This document shows positions 50,023-62,038 of a DNA stretch of 64,000 nucleotides, in pieces (positions within the stretch are counted from its first letter, which is position 1; each line of letters starts with the position of its first letter). A model generated the notes under the pieces. It was not told where the DNA came from. It saw only the letters and a program-made list of their open reading frames with translations, and did no database searches. Source of the DNA: Jacaranda mimosifolia (Eukaryota > Streptophyta > Magnoliopsida > Lamiales > Bignoniaceae). The translations under genes were made by a program, and so were the position numbers. The DNA is taken from positions 37,480,230-37,544,229 of the forward strand of contig CM032121.1 in the NCBI GenBank assembly GCA_018894105.1. The letters are read 5' to 3'.

Positions 50023-50560
50023 TCTATACTATTATATATAGTACAACGATATGAGACCCATAATTATGCAATTTTGATTCTAATTGTCCAATTTTGACCA
50101 AATATCAAATTCTTAGAATTTTAAATATTTTAATTTAGTTGAAAATTTTTCATTGGTTATTTATTTACTTTTATATTTTATTTTAATACGATCAGCTTAT
50201 CTATTATAACTAAAATATCATGTTGTGTTTATCGAGAATTGTGATATAGATTTTTATCTCATAAGATAATTAAAAAAATATGTATAATCATATTTTTATC
50301 TTATTGAATAAGTTTATAATTTAAAAAATATTTTATAAGCATCATGTTAGTACTCTTATCACAAAATTCTATCTTATAAATTTAATTTATCACAAGATTA
50401 ATAGGTAAATACTTTATTTATTTTATATATAAATTTTATTATTCTATAATTATTTTATAGTAGAATAGTGTGAGACCCATAATTGTGTTATTTTGATCAA
50501 ATTCTGAATTCTTAGAATTTTGAGCTTTTTAATTAAATTTAAAAATTGATTTTTGATAAT
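50023..50560 (+). mobile_element. Helitron-like 5' head with internal direct repeat
   Basis: TCTATACTATTATATATAG follows an A, like the head at 38298. A related segment recurs at about 50445-50560 (TGAGACCCATAATT, AATTCTTAGAATTTT in both). No convincing CTRR end with hairpin was found, so the extent is unknown. Confidence 0.35.
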
Positions 50561-52579
50561 TAAATTGAAAGTATTTATTCCTTTTAAAGATATCTAGATT
50601 TTTGAAATTATTTATTGATTAGACCAATTTATTCTTTGTTTATCTCAAATACCAAAAAAATTATTTCATTTTATCTACAAAAATCTCTTTCATCTCTACT
50701 CTCAATATGTGGAAGTACTTGAATTATTTGAACTCTATAGTTTGATAAGTTTTTTATATTTTTTTTTTATCTTTAATTACTAATTTATATCTACACCACT
50801 ATATGTAGAGTGTTTCGAAAGTCATTTTATTAATACTTTCAGTTTCTAGTATTTTTTTCACTCTATTCTTTATGTGTCTCTTTATTTTCTAGCATTTCCC
50901 CCCCTTTATCTCTTTGTGTGCCTCTTTATTTTATTATTCAAATTGCTTATTGATTGTTTGATTTTATTTTTCACTTTTTTGATTTTTTGTTTGTTTGTTT
51001 GTTTTAAGGATGTTACGTACATGATGGAAGAGATTTTTTGGATTTTAATGCTATAATTTTCTTTTCAACCATAAATAAAGGCTATCATTTAGCTTTTATT
51101 GTTATTAACTTTGTAAATTTGTATTATCTTTTTTGTTTATTACTTAGTTTAAGTTATCGATTCATTTTTTAATTTTTAAATTCCTTTTTGTTCTTTTAAT
51201 TTTATAATTTTACGAGATGAGATATATATTAATTGCTCTTAATATTTTTTAACTTAATTTAATTTTTATTAATTATATTTTTATCTTCAATTATTGATAA
51301 ATTTTGTCAGTTAGTTTTTATTTTATTTAAATTGTTATACATTTAGTATCCTTTAATTCATTCTTTGAATTAAGCTATTAATTTATTTGTTAGATTTTGT
51401 AATTTATTTTTAAATTCTCTTATTTTTGTTTATCTAAGTTTATAATTTTATAGGATAAGATCTATTTTTTGGTTTTGGTATTTTTAAAGTTTGTTTCACT
51501 TTTTGAATATTTATATTTTAAAAGTATGTAATTTAGTTTTTATCAATATATATTATTAATTCTTTTCTTCACTTAATTATTGGATAACTAAACTATGAGT
51601 CAATAAAAGGTTTAACTTATATACTAATTTTTATTTTAACTTTATAATTATTTTATATATTTATTTTATTTTTTGGATTTTTTTTTCTTTACCATCATAG
51701 TTTTGTCTTAGCTTAATTCATTTTTATTAAAAAATTAAATTAAAATTAAAATTAAAATTAAATAAGAAAAATTTTAAATTCTTAGCAGCCAATACATTGT
51801 CTAATTGTTCATATTTTAAGTTTTGACTTAATATATATTCATTGTCTTTCAAGTCTAATGTAATTTTAAAGTATTATAATTTAAAATTTTTTTCAATAAC
51901 TTTTAAACCAGCAATCTTGTGTTTTATATCCTTCTCATATACTTTGCAACTATCTATTAGTTTTTCATTGCATATTTTTTTTATAATAAAATATGTAATC
52001 ATATTCATAAACTTTTATTTTTGGAAGTTTAGAATTTTTTTTAATTTCTTGCTGAATAATCTTAAATTTACTTTTTACTAATTATTTGACCTTTTTTACG
52101 ATAATTTTATTTTTATATTATTATTTTAATTATATTTATAATTCAATAAATACATTAATATATAATAATTTTAAAAATATGTATGGGAATAATGCTAATA
52201 CTACTATATAACTAAAGTGACACCGACATCTGGAAAGTTTAGGCCCCAAATCTTTTAATCGTGTGTAAATTCAAATTGATGTAATTGACTAGATTCGATA
52301 AATTTGATTTGACAAAAGATTCCTCATCCACAAATAATTGGACAAATATCAAGTCGAGTGATTTGATTAATTTAAATCCAAAATTAGTTACGTATTCAAA
52401 ACATTATTATAATTAATCACTTCGACTGCGACCCATCGACGATGTCCTAATGAAAAAAAAATATGAAACTGCTATATTACACCTGTCATTTCTTCAATCA
52501 ATGTCAGATGTCCATAAAATCCAAAGTTTTTTTTTTTAATTTTTATTTATTTATGTATTTGTTTGTTTGTTTTGTTCTC
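50561..52579. other. Very AT-rich intergenic DNA
   Basis: T-rich throughout, with short TTAAAATTAAAATTAAAAT tandem runs near 51735-51760. No gene. Confidence 0.45.
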
Positions 52580-53338
52580 GGAGTGTTTGAAATTATTTTG
52601 AAGAAACATAACTAAACATATATTTATTTTTTCTTTAAGTTACAAAAATATTTTTTTCCAAAATACCGCATAATATTCTTAATTATTCCCAGAACTTCTC
52701 CATTTTTCAATATATAAATACATATTATTATTATTTTTTTATAATAAAAAAATACTCAATTCAATTTTCACATAAAAAATATAATAAAAACGAATTGATT
52801 TGGCTGTTATAATAAAAAATATCTCCTTTAAATATAAGCAAACATATCAAAACTTCTCCAAACAAATTTTTAACTACTTTTCAAAATATAATCAAAAATC
52901 CATTATATTTCTCAACACAAATTTTCACATTCTCTAATATCAATCTTGTTAGTGTCCCACATCAGTGAAATAAATAAGTTGTGATATTGGGCAACCCTCA
53001 CCTCTTGAGCTAGCTTTTGGGGTTGAGTTAGGCCCAAGATCCATTCTTTAACATGGTATCGGAGCCACCCATTCACGATGTTGGGTTAGCCAATGATGTT
53101 GGTCTACCCATTTCATGTTATTCCACGCTCCAAATGTTCATTCCTGGGCGTGCGCGGGGTGTGTTAGTATCCCACATTAGTGAAATAAATAAGTTGTGGT
53201 CTTTATATATGGTCTTGGGTAACCCTCACCTCTTAAGCTAGCTTTTGGGGTTGAGTTAGGTCCAAGATCCATTCTTTAACAAATCTCAACATTAAATACA
53301 TATTAAAATCACACAAAAAAACATTACCAAACATTGCC
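52580..53338 (+). mobile_element. Hairpin-ended Tourist-like MITE, copy 7, split by a TRIM
   Basis: Starts GGAGTGTTTG with a degraded hairpin and shows the family's internal order (TCCATTTTTCAATATATA, TTGATTTGGCTGTTATAATA). It is interrupted at 52947 and resumes at 53287 to end CCAAACATTGCC. About 419 bp without the insertion and one copy of its duplication. Confidence 0.68.
52947..53281 (+). mobile_element. TRIM: complete miniature LTR retrotransposon, 335 bp
   Basis: Left LTR 52947-53053 (107 bp) and right LTR 53162-53281 (120 bp), both TGTTAGT...TTTAACA. The primer-binding site TGGTATCGGAGCC (53054-53066) follows the left LTR directly and matches the initiator-Met-tRNA type used by many plant LTR elements. 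A G-rich stretch (53149-53161) precedes the right LTR. The target duplication AATCT is perfect (52942-52946, 53282-53286). The only internal DNA is 108 bp, non-coding. The left LTR lacks a segment around the TATA-like TTTATATATGG of the right LTR. Confidence 0.92.
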
Positions 53339-53502
53339 TTTGTTTTTTTGTCCAATAATAAGTGAAAAGAAAAGAATCTTGCCTCTTACAAAGAAATGAT
53401 TAATATCCTAAGCCAGCTTAACATGAAACTTTATCCTTCGGACATGTTTTCATGCCCGATTACCAAACAACACAAGGAAGTTAAAAAATGACAGGTGTTT
53501 TG

Positions 53503-53785
53503 GGTGGGTTAGTTTATCTCTTTAAAATATCTCATAAGATATTTTAAATTTTCAAAATCTATGATAGAATCTTATAAATTTTTCCTTAAAAAAAATAGAG
53601 ATTTTTTAACTTATTTTTAAAATATTAATAAGTTTCTTTAACTTTAATCATATTAATTATAAAAATATTATTATTATTAATATTTTATAAGTTTTAATAA
53701 TTTATTTTTAATTTATTTTTAAAATAAGATTTAATATCTTATAAATTCTAAAAAAATCTTATAAAACATATGAATTAAAATTTTT
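53503..53785. repeat. TTATAAG-rich dispersed repeat, copy 4
   Basis: ATCTCATAAGATATTTTAAA, AATCTTATAAATT and AAAATAAGATTTAATATC are in the same style as 5560-5947. Boundaries are approximate. Confidence 0.4.
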
Positions 53786-54035
53786 TTTTATATGATTCGA
53801 ACAATTCACACACGAAGCAAAATAACGCTGAACAAAATAACTATAATTTACTAATTTAGCAAGAAACTTAATTATTAGATTACAAAGTTTAACAATCCTT
53901 TTGTCCAGACATACAGTTCAAAAACCTATACAGAAACAACAATCTGCAGTTAGTACTTTACCAAAGAAGACATTCAACACTTGTCTTGATATGATCTTCT
54001 GCTCCTCCTACAATTTCTAAAAGCCCACAACGTGT

Positions 54036-55166
54036 TCAATAATTCCACAAGCAATCAAGGTCCACTGCTGCAGTCGAAACGGTTGGAAATTCTCGATCCT
54101 CGTATGACCCGAATCCCATTTCATTATAGGACATGGCAGAGGACATATCATCCTGTGAGAATTCTGCTTTAACGGATTGATTCAGGACAGGCGTACACGG
54201 GATGATTTGGGAGGAAGAAACAGATTTCAGAGTGGAAAAATTAGGAAACGAAAATGGAAACGACGAAAAACCAGAGTTTCTTGAGGTGAATTCATCAGCG
54301 AATTGTCGAGGGTCCTTCGTTGGATTGGAGAAGCAGGTCACGTGAGGTCCCTCTGCAGCTTCTGTTGTAGTAATTCTGATTCTTGTATCAGCTGATAAGT
54401 CCATCAATGGCGGCAACTCTGAAGTCTGCGAATCGGCTCCACAGTTTTTGCTCCCCGTAAGCCCTGAGATGTGCACTTTTTTCCCTCCTGAACTCTTCTT
54501 AAAGATTCTACAGATCACCCATTCGTTCTGAAAATTTAAGGAAAAATATCATCACCAGACAAGAATCAGTTAAGACCAGGGAAAACAGAGGAAAACAGGG
54601 GAAGTTGTTTACTTTAGTACTTCTGGAGAGATCATGCATGGAATGCTTGCCCTCCAATCTGTACTCATGCATAACCCAATTCGTCTTTTCTCCTCTAGGA
54701 GCCCTCCCTCTGTAGAAAACCAATGTTTTTTTCATTCCGACCAGGATTTTGGCCCGGAAAATCTCCTTATCCTTTCCGGTCGCCTTCCAATATCCGGCAT
54801 CAGTAGCTCTGTTTGTCCTCAAACCAGTTGGGTACTTCCTGTCTCTTACACAGAAAAAATACCACTCCTTTTCTCCTATTTTCGCCTTCCCTTCAATACC
54901 AAAGAGACAATAGACTTAGGAAAAAACATACCAGTTTAAGGTTTTTTCAAGCAGACATACATAAATTCAAGAAACTTACATGGCAAATCCCAAGGTTCAA
55001 CCTTGTTAAGGTCCACCTCTCCTATAGCTTTGGAGCTTAAGCTGCTGTCAAGTACTTTAGGAGATAAGTAATGAGTTATAAGCTCTTCGTCGGTCGGATG
55101 GAACCGAAAACCTGGTGGCAATTCCATTAGTTCATCATTTGTATTGAGACCTGAGAATTTTTCCAT
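54036..55166 (-). CDS. NAC-domain transcription factor, NAC100/ORE1-like (miR164-targeted clade)
   Basis: Three exons, minus strand, GT-AG: 55166-54980, 54890-54613 and 54527-54036, giving 318 aa. NAC subdomains are in order: [58 protein letters not shown] with [32 protein letters not shown] with [30 protein letters not shown]. The C-terminus is Ser-rich and ends VDLDCLWNY, as in the NAC079/092/100 group (…WNY). The start is the first in-frame ATG. These nuclear proteins regulate organ boundaries, lateral roots, ageing or cell death; which role applies here is not deducible. The miR164 site at 54326-54346 supports the clade. The closest paralogue is uncertain. Confidence 0.94.
54326..54346 (-). 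promoter_or_regulatory. miR164 target site in NAC exon 3
   Basis: The mRNA reads CTCACGTGACCTGCTTCTCC followed by A, encoding HVTCFS. Against miR164 (known sequence beginning UGGAGAAGCAGGGCACGUG), positions 1-12 and 14-19 pair; mismatches fall at 13, 20 and 21. Pairing is intact around the cleavage position 10-11. Regulation is inferred from complementarity. Confidence 0.85.
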
Positions 55167-55202
55167 TCTTGCAACTCCTGCCTGAATCCTATGTATCAAC
55201 AA

Positions 55203-55211
55203 CTATAACAT
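55203..55211 (-). promoter_or_regulatory. Two-codon upstream ORF in the NAC leader
   Basis: ATG-TTA-TAG lies 36 nt upstream of the NAC start codon, if transcription begins near the TATA box at 55375-55382. It is the only upstream ATG noticed near the start. Any effect on translation is untested. Confidence 0.45.
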
Positions 55212-55374
55212 GAAGCTTTTGTTCAAAAGCTGTAAAAATGTTTTTCTGGGCAACCTTTTTTGCGACTGAATTTGCTAAAGAAATCAAAAACCACGACTCA
55301 AAACCCTTGAAGAATACTAGAGAAGAAACTTGAAAGCTGGTTTGAGATGATAGATGAAAAGTTAAGTGAGCATT

Positions 55375-55382
55375 TATTTATA
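55375..55382 (-). promoter_or_regulatory. TATA box of the NAC gene
   Basis: TATAAATA on the minus strand about 210 bp upstream of the ATG, with a GA/CT microsatellite (55404-55428) just upstream of it. Predicted leader about 180 nt. Confidence 0.55.
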
Positions 55383-55429
55383 CAAAAATCTGAATGTTTA
55401 TGCCAGAGAGAGAGAGAGAGAGAGAGAGG

Positions 55430-57266
55430 TCTCATAACAGAAAGATTGAGAGGTTTAGGTTTATCTAAGAAGGAAAGCGTTGCTAGGAACACAAGTCCAT
55501 GAATAGTTGTTTTTGGAGGAGATATAAACGTGGGATGTAAGGAAACTTTCGCTGGGCAGTTTCCCCCCTTTTAACTTTTCTGCTGAAATAGTGTGAATCA
55601 ATCTTTGGTTGTCTTCTTGATTCATTTGACCTGACCACCTTATCTTCTTCTTTTTCTACAATATATAAATATCATAATTTGTTCTGTGATTAAGATTTTT
55701 ATCCTTTAAAAAATAAAATAATTGCATTTAATGATGTTTGGTTTTGTTCCGCATAGAAGAATTGGGGACATGAAGGAAGTTTGAATATAGAATCCAGTCT
55801 TCCTCCACCCCCCCCCCCCCCTCCTCCCAAAAGCAGCTTGAATCCTTTATTTCATTTCATAAATATATAATTCGTATATTAAATATTTTCTTATAATAAT
55901 TAATTCGATTAAGAATAAGATACACTTAATATATATACAACAAATTGGAATAGAAGATGAAATAGAAAATAGAGTAGAGAATTGAAAATGTGCCCAAAAA
56001 AGCACCTTTTAAGTATAGACACTTGTTAATAGAAAAATATTTCAAAATTGTGCCAATAGGACAATATTTCAATGTTCCTCGGCTTCCATGCTTGGGAGAG
56101 AATTGATCATCATTATTGGTACTATCTATAGGAACAACCGTTAGATGTCTCTTCCTACACCCCTCAACTGGGGGCTATGATAATATTTAATCTCATACAA
56201 ATTGAGGAATTGATGGGACTTGAATATAGGATCTTCTGTCAATTTACTTTTATTCTATTTTTTATTTTATATCTTATTCCATTTCATAAATATATGTATA
56301 TATATACACCAAATATATCAAAAAAAAATTTATATAAATAATTAATCGAAGATCGTATACAATTGGGATAAATACTTTTTAAGGACAAAATCTAAATTAA
56401 CTCATGCCAAAAGGACATTGTACTGATGCAGACGAATGGACATTTATATCTAGCATCGAATTTAATCTTCATTAAGATACAACAAAATTAATTGAAAGGA
56501 GTAACTTTTGGGACCTTAACTTTTTCACTTAGCTAGACTAAGCCTAATTAAAATTAATTGACAAGTTGCCATCATAAATATAATCTTTAGTAAGATAGGG
56601 TACTTCACCTTTGAATATATTCAAAACATAAAAGTCCAGTTGGTTGTAATCTGTTTAACCAAAGTTAGCTACTCGCAAAGGTGCTAACTAACTTCACAAA
56701 TCCAACTTGTCTTCAAGTGGAAGGGAAAGTTAAACAAAGAGACCAAAAAAAAATGACAAAAATTATTATCCCAAAATTGCTCATAATAATAAGACAACGA
56801 TATTTAGTATCCTGATTTCTTTTCCAACTTGTAAGGACCACAAAAAAGCAATTTTCTGTTAGGGCTTTGGGTCATGCATAATTCTCGTGATTTAGGTTTG
56901 GGTGACGCATTTCTTATACATCGTTTAAATACTTTTTATTTAAGAGGTTAGAACTTAGAATACTCTCCTCTCTTGAAAGAATTTCTCTTTAGTATTAAAT
57001 AATTTGTGTCCTTATCCTCCATAGATATTTATCTTATGTTATTTTTATAATACCTTATGTTATCTTTTTGTAAAAATATTCTAACCCAAAATTATTATTA
57101 TAGTTAATAACTTCAGGACTACGTGCAACTAGACTGGTACATTGAATTCCTATATTTGCAGCGAAATTTCCTAATTTTACTAAAGTTGAACATTTCATAT
57201 TGAAAAAACATTAGGCTACTAATATTTGTCTGACGCGGGTAATTCTTAAATTATGCTGGAAATTAA
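55430..57266. other. NAC upstream region and intergenic DNA
   Basis: C-run at about 55808-55821. AT-rich MITE-like repeat at 55838-55990, with a partial relative near 56235-56380. No further gene. Confidence 0.45.
55838..55990. repeat. AT-rich MITE-like repeat, copy b
   Basis: Shares CATTTCATAAATATATAAT, AAATATTTTCTTATAAT, TTGGAATAGAAGATGAAATA and GAGAATTGAAA-type ends with 21135-21303 and 63783-63972. Confidence 0.5.
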
Positions 57267-57720
57267 GGCTATGTTTGGTTATATTTTGGGAAAACAATTT
57301 TGTTTTCCCAAAATGTAACCAAACGTACAAAAATGTTCCCTTCAAAATGTCAAATTAACTTTTCCAAAATACCTTCTTCTATCTTTCATCATCCCCAAAA
57401 TTTTATCATTTTCTAATATATATATATACGTACATATTATATATATACATATCATACATATTTTATTATTATTTTAACAATAAAAAAATCACTAAATTCC
57501 ATTTTCACTCCCAAAACCCAACAAAAACAACATTGATTTGACTATTACATCAAAATTTGTTTCCTCCCAAAACATAAACAAACATTCCAAAATTTTCCAA
57601 AATAATTTTCTTACTATTTCTAAAATATAAACAAACATACATCATATTCCCCAACATAAATTTCACATTCCCCAACCCCACCCCACTCCCAAAACACGTA
57701 ATTTATATCCAAACATTACC
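57267..57720 (+). mobile_element. Hairpin-ended Tourist-like MITE, copy 8 (best-preserved hairpin)
   Basis: Starts GGCTATGTTTGG, ends CCAAACATTACC. TTAA flanks both sides, so the duplication could be scored as TTA or TAA. The hairpin spans 57270-57327 with GGGAAAACA / TGTTTTCCC at the core of the stem. Confidence 0.78.
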
Positions 57721-57723
57721 TTA

Positions 57724-59280
57724 ATATTTTAAGGATCAATGTTATTTTTAGATGAGTTGGTCTGATTTGGTCTGACTTGACCCAAAATACAAGTTAGAGA
57801 GTAATTACATGCTTAGTCCAAATTAGACTAATTCATCGATAATTTGCATATCAAATGAATTATTTACCAATACCCATAAGAGCATTTACTGGTACACAAT
57901 CACTTTTGGTCGCATTTATTTTTACCTCTTAATCTACGAACACTGGTTTTGAATATTTGAGGATTTTCATTATGCAAACTTATAGCAACTGTAATCTATA
58001 TTCAAATGATCATAGGTTCAAAATGATCAGATTCACCATTGAGTTCAAATCAATACGTATATTTAATGTAACAAATAATTGACTGTTATAAGAATTTGCG
58101 TAATATGCTATTCATCCTTACAATCTGAATAATCTTTCCAACTGACGCAAATAATTGGCTTTCATCAATTGACTCTATTCACCGACTCTTCTGCGGCAGA
58201 AACGTAATTTCTAGAATACTCTTTAAAAAAGTCCACATCTTATTTATTGACAGCTACAATATCAGTTAAAAATATAGATCGCATTTGATTCGGGAGAATA
58301 TGCGAGATAAGATTTATTAATAGTGCGTTGTATTATATTTGATATTAAGGGTTTGTTTGTTTTAATTAATTATACTTAGTAGATACATAATTACTCTTAA
58401 TTTATTATTTGTTTGCCTTGATGTAGGGCCCATGATAGGTCATTGGTTCTGTATTAAGTTAGAACATGGATCAAGAGATGAGATGCTTGATACATTTTTC
58501 TTGGGTTGGATAAGATTCAAAAGACCAAATTACCTTTAATTAGTATATGAAAAGATATATTAAAATAATTAATAAAAGGTTATAATCGTAAAATTATATT
58601 TTTTGTTTTAGTTTGTTTTTCAGTTAATCTTACAAACTAGACGTGAAATTATATTGTTTTATTTTGATAGATTTAAAACATATCCATTTGTTTGTATATT
58701 ATTCATGATCACATCACTCCAAGCAAAGTAGCCCTAAAAATAAGATGACAGGCCGACGTGAAATTGAAGCCGAGTTGTTATGAACTCATTGTGTTCACAT
58801 GATTATCCGCTTATCACTTTCTTTAGTTCGAGGTGAGATTAAATAATTGTTCATGTGAAATTATATCTAAAATCATTGTTATGTCCTTATTATCAAAATT
58901 TTAAAATGAGGATAAATTAAACAAAGAAAGAGTTATAATTTTAGTACAATGTCACAAATTGAATGAAAATTCAGAATTAGCGCAGTTGTAAATTTTATCC
59001 TAATTTCTCAAATCAAACGATCAGGAAAAATTATCTAACTTCTACATAACGGTCCACAATTATATGATAATATTAATATAATGTATCTAAGGTGGTTATA
59101 TTTGGTCATAAATTATTTAACGAAGTCTATTCAACAGTTTTAGTTGTACCTGACCTGGTTAACATTACATAAGTGCTTCTGTAATAAACTTGATTTGTAT
59201 ATTATATGCTTTAATTAATAATTGCTTTAATTATGATTTGATCAATGCGCTGGCTGCTCTGCTTTAAATGTTGCAGGATT
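57724..59280. other. AT-rich intergenic DNA
   Basis: No gene, defined element or RNA recognised. Confidence 0.45.
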
Positions 59281-59473
59281 TTTTAAAGAAAAATTTATAA
59301 TCACAATTTATCTTTTAACAAGACAATATTATTCAACTATTGAAATCGAATCAATTAAATTGAAATACAAACTACACATTTTTTATGCACCTAAAACACC
59401 TATTCGAGTCGAACTCGAGACCTTTCATATAATAAAGGAGACTTATACTATTGAGCCACATGCCACTTGACCA
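59281..59473 (-). mobile_element. SINE, second (older) copy
   Basis: On the minus strand it aligns along its length with the SINE at 29258: GTGGC head, box-A-like TGGCTCAATAG (fits TRGCNNAANNG), AGTCTCCT, box-B-like GAGTTCGACTCG, AATTTAATTGATTC, then an A-rich tail. The flanks show only a decayed direct repeat (TTTAAATGTTGC / ATTAAATGCTCC). Confidence 0.68.
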
Positions 59474-59555
59474 TTAAATGCTCCATTTTTTTTTATTTTT
59501 TTTTCCCCAAACCAAACAAATCTACTATTATTAATAATAATCACCATACATGGAT

Positions 59556-60134
59556 TCAACAATGAAGTAAGGGATTATCAAACCAAACCCCACGATTTGA
59601 AATAGAATCAGTCGCCCTAGTTATCGCATGAGCTACTGTGTTCGCAGAACGCTTAACAAAAAAAAAGAAGATTATCTAAGCCTTCTTTAAAACATCTACA
59701 ATCATTAATAATAAGCCTTAAAATAGAAGATAAATTTTCATGATAATTGATTGCGCAAACTAATTCATGTGAGTTAGACTCCACCACACTCATCGAAAAT
59801 TTTGCTTTTTTAATCTAACTGAGAGCTTCTCTTATCCTCAGACATTCGGCTAGGAAACTATCTGAAGTTCCATGAAGGTTCTGAATCCTGCTGCTACAAA
59901 TTGTCCTTCATGATTCCTAGCAACCCAACCCACTCCCGTGATGTTTTTATCTTGAAATACTGTTGCATCTGTGTTCACCTTAATCCAAACTGGCTTTGTC
60001 CATGCTGGAGGAAGAAAAGCATTTTGGTTATGTGCATTTATTTGCTCATTCTTGACCGTAGCATATTGCCATTGATCCAAAAAAGAAACTGCAGCTCGAA
60101 GCACTACATCACTGGTCCTTCCTTCCCCTGCCAT
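59556..60134 (-). pseudogene. RNase H-like domain relic (retroelement or RVT_3-type), frameshifted
   Basis: The first frame (60134-59850) reads KVNTDATVFQDKNITGVGWV then ARNHEGQFVAAGF, the start of the plant RNase H-like domain with its first acidic residue (D in NTDA). The continuation is in another frame: SFLAECLRIREALS, an in-frame TAG at 59817-59815, VVESNSHELVCAIN, LRLIINDC, then a further shift in an A/T run (59658-59666) to FVKRSANTVAHAITRA and a terminal TGA at 59558-59556. This matches the order of the C-terminal RNase H domain found in plant LINE-type proteins and their stand-alone relatives. Two frameshifts and a stop make it non-functional. Confidence 0.82.
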
Positions 60135-61507
60135 ATTATATTGTTTCGATCATTCAACAAACTCCAACAGATCATTATTAAATCCTCCAGTACTAGAAAC
60201 ATGTTAAACAAGGTTATTTAGGATGTCAAGGGATAAGAATGCAATTACGATGCCAATAACCTAAGTAGCACACTAATAACACGAATCATTAATCTTTTAT
60301 TCAATGAAATCTTAGAGTGTCTGTTTCACATGTGCTACATGTCTAGTAAATAATTTAATCACGTGCTATAATTAGTACTCTTGGCTTTCATTAAGCTAAT
60401 GAGAGTTGTACCACTAAGAAGGTAACCCTCGTTTGGCACCCTTTTTTCTTGGATAATTAAACCTCCTTTAGCCTATTAATTACTTCGATAAAGAAATTTT
60501 GTGGGCGAATTTATTTGGATTGATAATTTGGAAATCAATTATTTTTATTAGAAAAGTTTTCAGTTTTTTTATAAAACTATCAATGTAATATTATCAAAAA
60601 TCCACCTTTAAAATGTTTGTACCCAAGTAGAATGGAATATTCACAGTTTAACATAGTATTTGGATCTTTAATACAGTTAGATCTTAGTAGATTTGTAGAC
60701 TCATATGCAGCCGCGTGAACAAGTGAATCATTGAGACAATATTTTAAATAGCTTATTTATGCACTTAAGAGGTATTAGTATATATCCAATAATCTTCTAG
60801 TTTCATTATTCTATTGTTCAATTTACAGCTTTTACTAGATCACAAATTTGAGTGATAAATAAATTTTTTTTTTTTTTTTTGACAACTTTCAATGACCTTA
60901 ACCTATCTATTATTTTCAAGATTGCAATAAAGTTCGAGACTTAACTCAAAAATTTGACTTATATTGAGAATCTCGTACCCACATTAACTACAATAGCGTA
61001 ACTATTAATATTTTTTAAATAAAACAATCAACTATGTAGCATTAAAGTACACCTATGAAATGAACATGACAGTTTGACAAATTCCATGATCTTAGTGGGA
61101 CTTCTCCACTAAACTTCCATTTTTAATGCTTCATTAATACATACGACTTAAGCTAGGTATAATAAATAGGTTTTGGTTTAACTCATTTAATTTCATAAAG
61201 GTAAACCCCAAATTGTCAACGTTTGCAAACTTCTAAGCAAGGCCAATTCTAACAATTCTGATGTGCTTCGTATGTCTAATTTTTTTGCACACACATATCT
61301 ATATACATATAGAATCTAGTCATATTAATTTCTTTTTGCACCATATATCTATCTATGATAAAAAAAATATAGACATAAAAAACTATAATACCAAACCTAG
61401 GAGTAGTCGTACATCGTATACATACGTTAGCCACTTTTGAATATGGGGAGGCCTGTAGACATTTGATACCTCCGCCCCACCTACGGTCCTACGGAAAAGA
61501 AGCCAGG
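60135..61507. other. AT-rich intergenic DNA
   Basis: No gene recognised. T-run near 60866-60880. Confidence 0.45.
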
Positions 61508-61958
61508 GGAGTGTTTGGATGTGTTTCCCAAAATAATTTTATTTTGGGAAAATATAACTAAATATATATATATTTCAAAATATTAAAATAATTTTTTCAA
61601 AATACCCTTTTTTATCATTCATCATCTCCAAAACTTTCCTATTTTTTAATATATATTATATTATTATTCTTACAATAAAACAAATTACTCAATTTTATTT
61701 TCACTCAAAAACTCAACAAAAAAGTATTAATTCGACTGTTGCAGTAAAAAATATCCCCCCAAAATATAAACAAGTATACTGACAATCTCAAAAATAAATT
61801 TTTAACTATTTTACAAAACGTAACCAAAAATACATTACATTCTCCAACACAACTTTATATTTTTCAATACAATTTTTACATTCTCTAATCTCACTTACAA
61901 CATTCATTTCCCCAAAATACATTCATAATCAAACAAAAAAGCATAACCAAACATTACC
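61508..61958 (+). mobile_element. Hairpin-ended Tourist-like MITE, copy 9
   Basis: Starts GGAGTGTTTGG with the hairpin end (about 61510-61567) and ends CCAAACATTACC. The internal order is as in the other copies. The flanking 3-bp sites do not match cleanly. Confidence 0.68.
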
Positions 61959-62038
61959 TAGGTTTTCAGCAGTCTAATCTTTAATCTTTGATTTGCTGAG
62001 GTAAAACCGGCCTAACTCTGCTAAACACATAAAATTTA

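Noticed and set aside
53053..53241. 62-codon plus-strand frame
   Set aside because: Spans the TRIM primer-binding site, internal region and right LTR; TRIMs do not encode protein.
54634..55040. Plus-strand frames of 101 and 75 codons
   Set aside because: Antisense shadows of the NAC exons.
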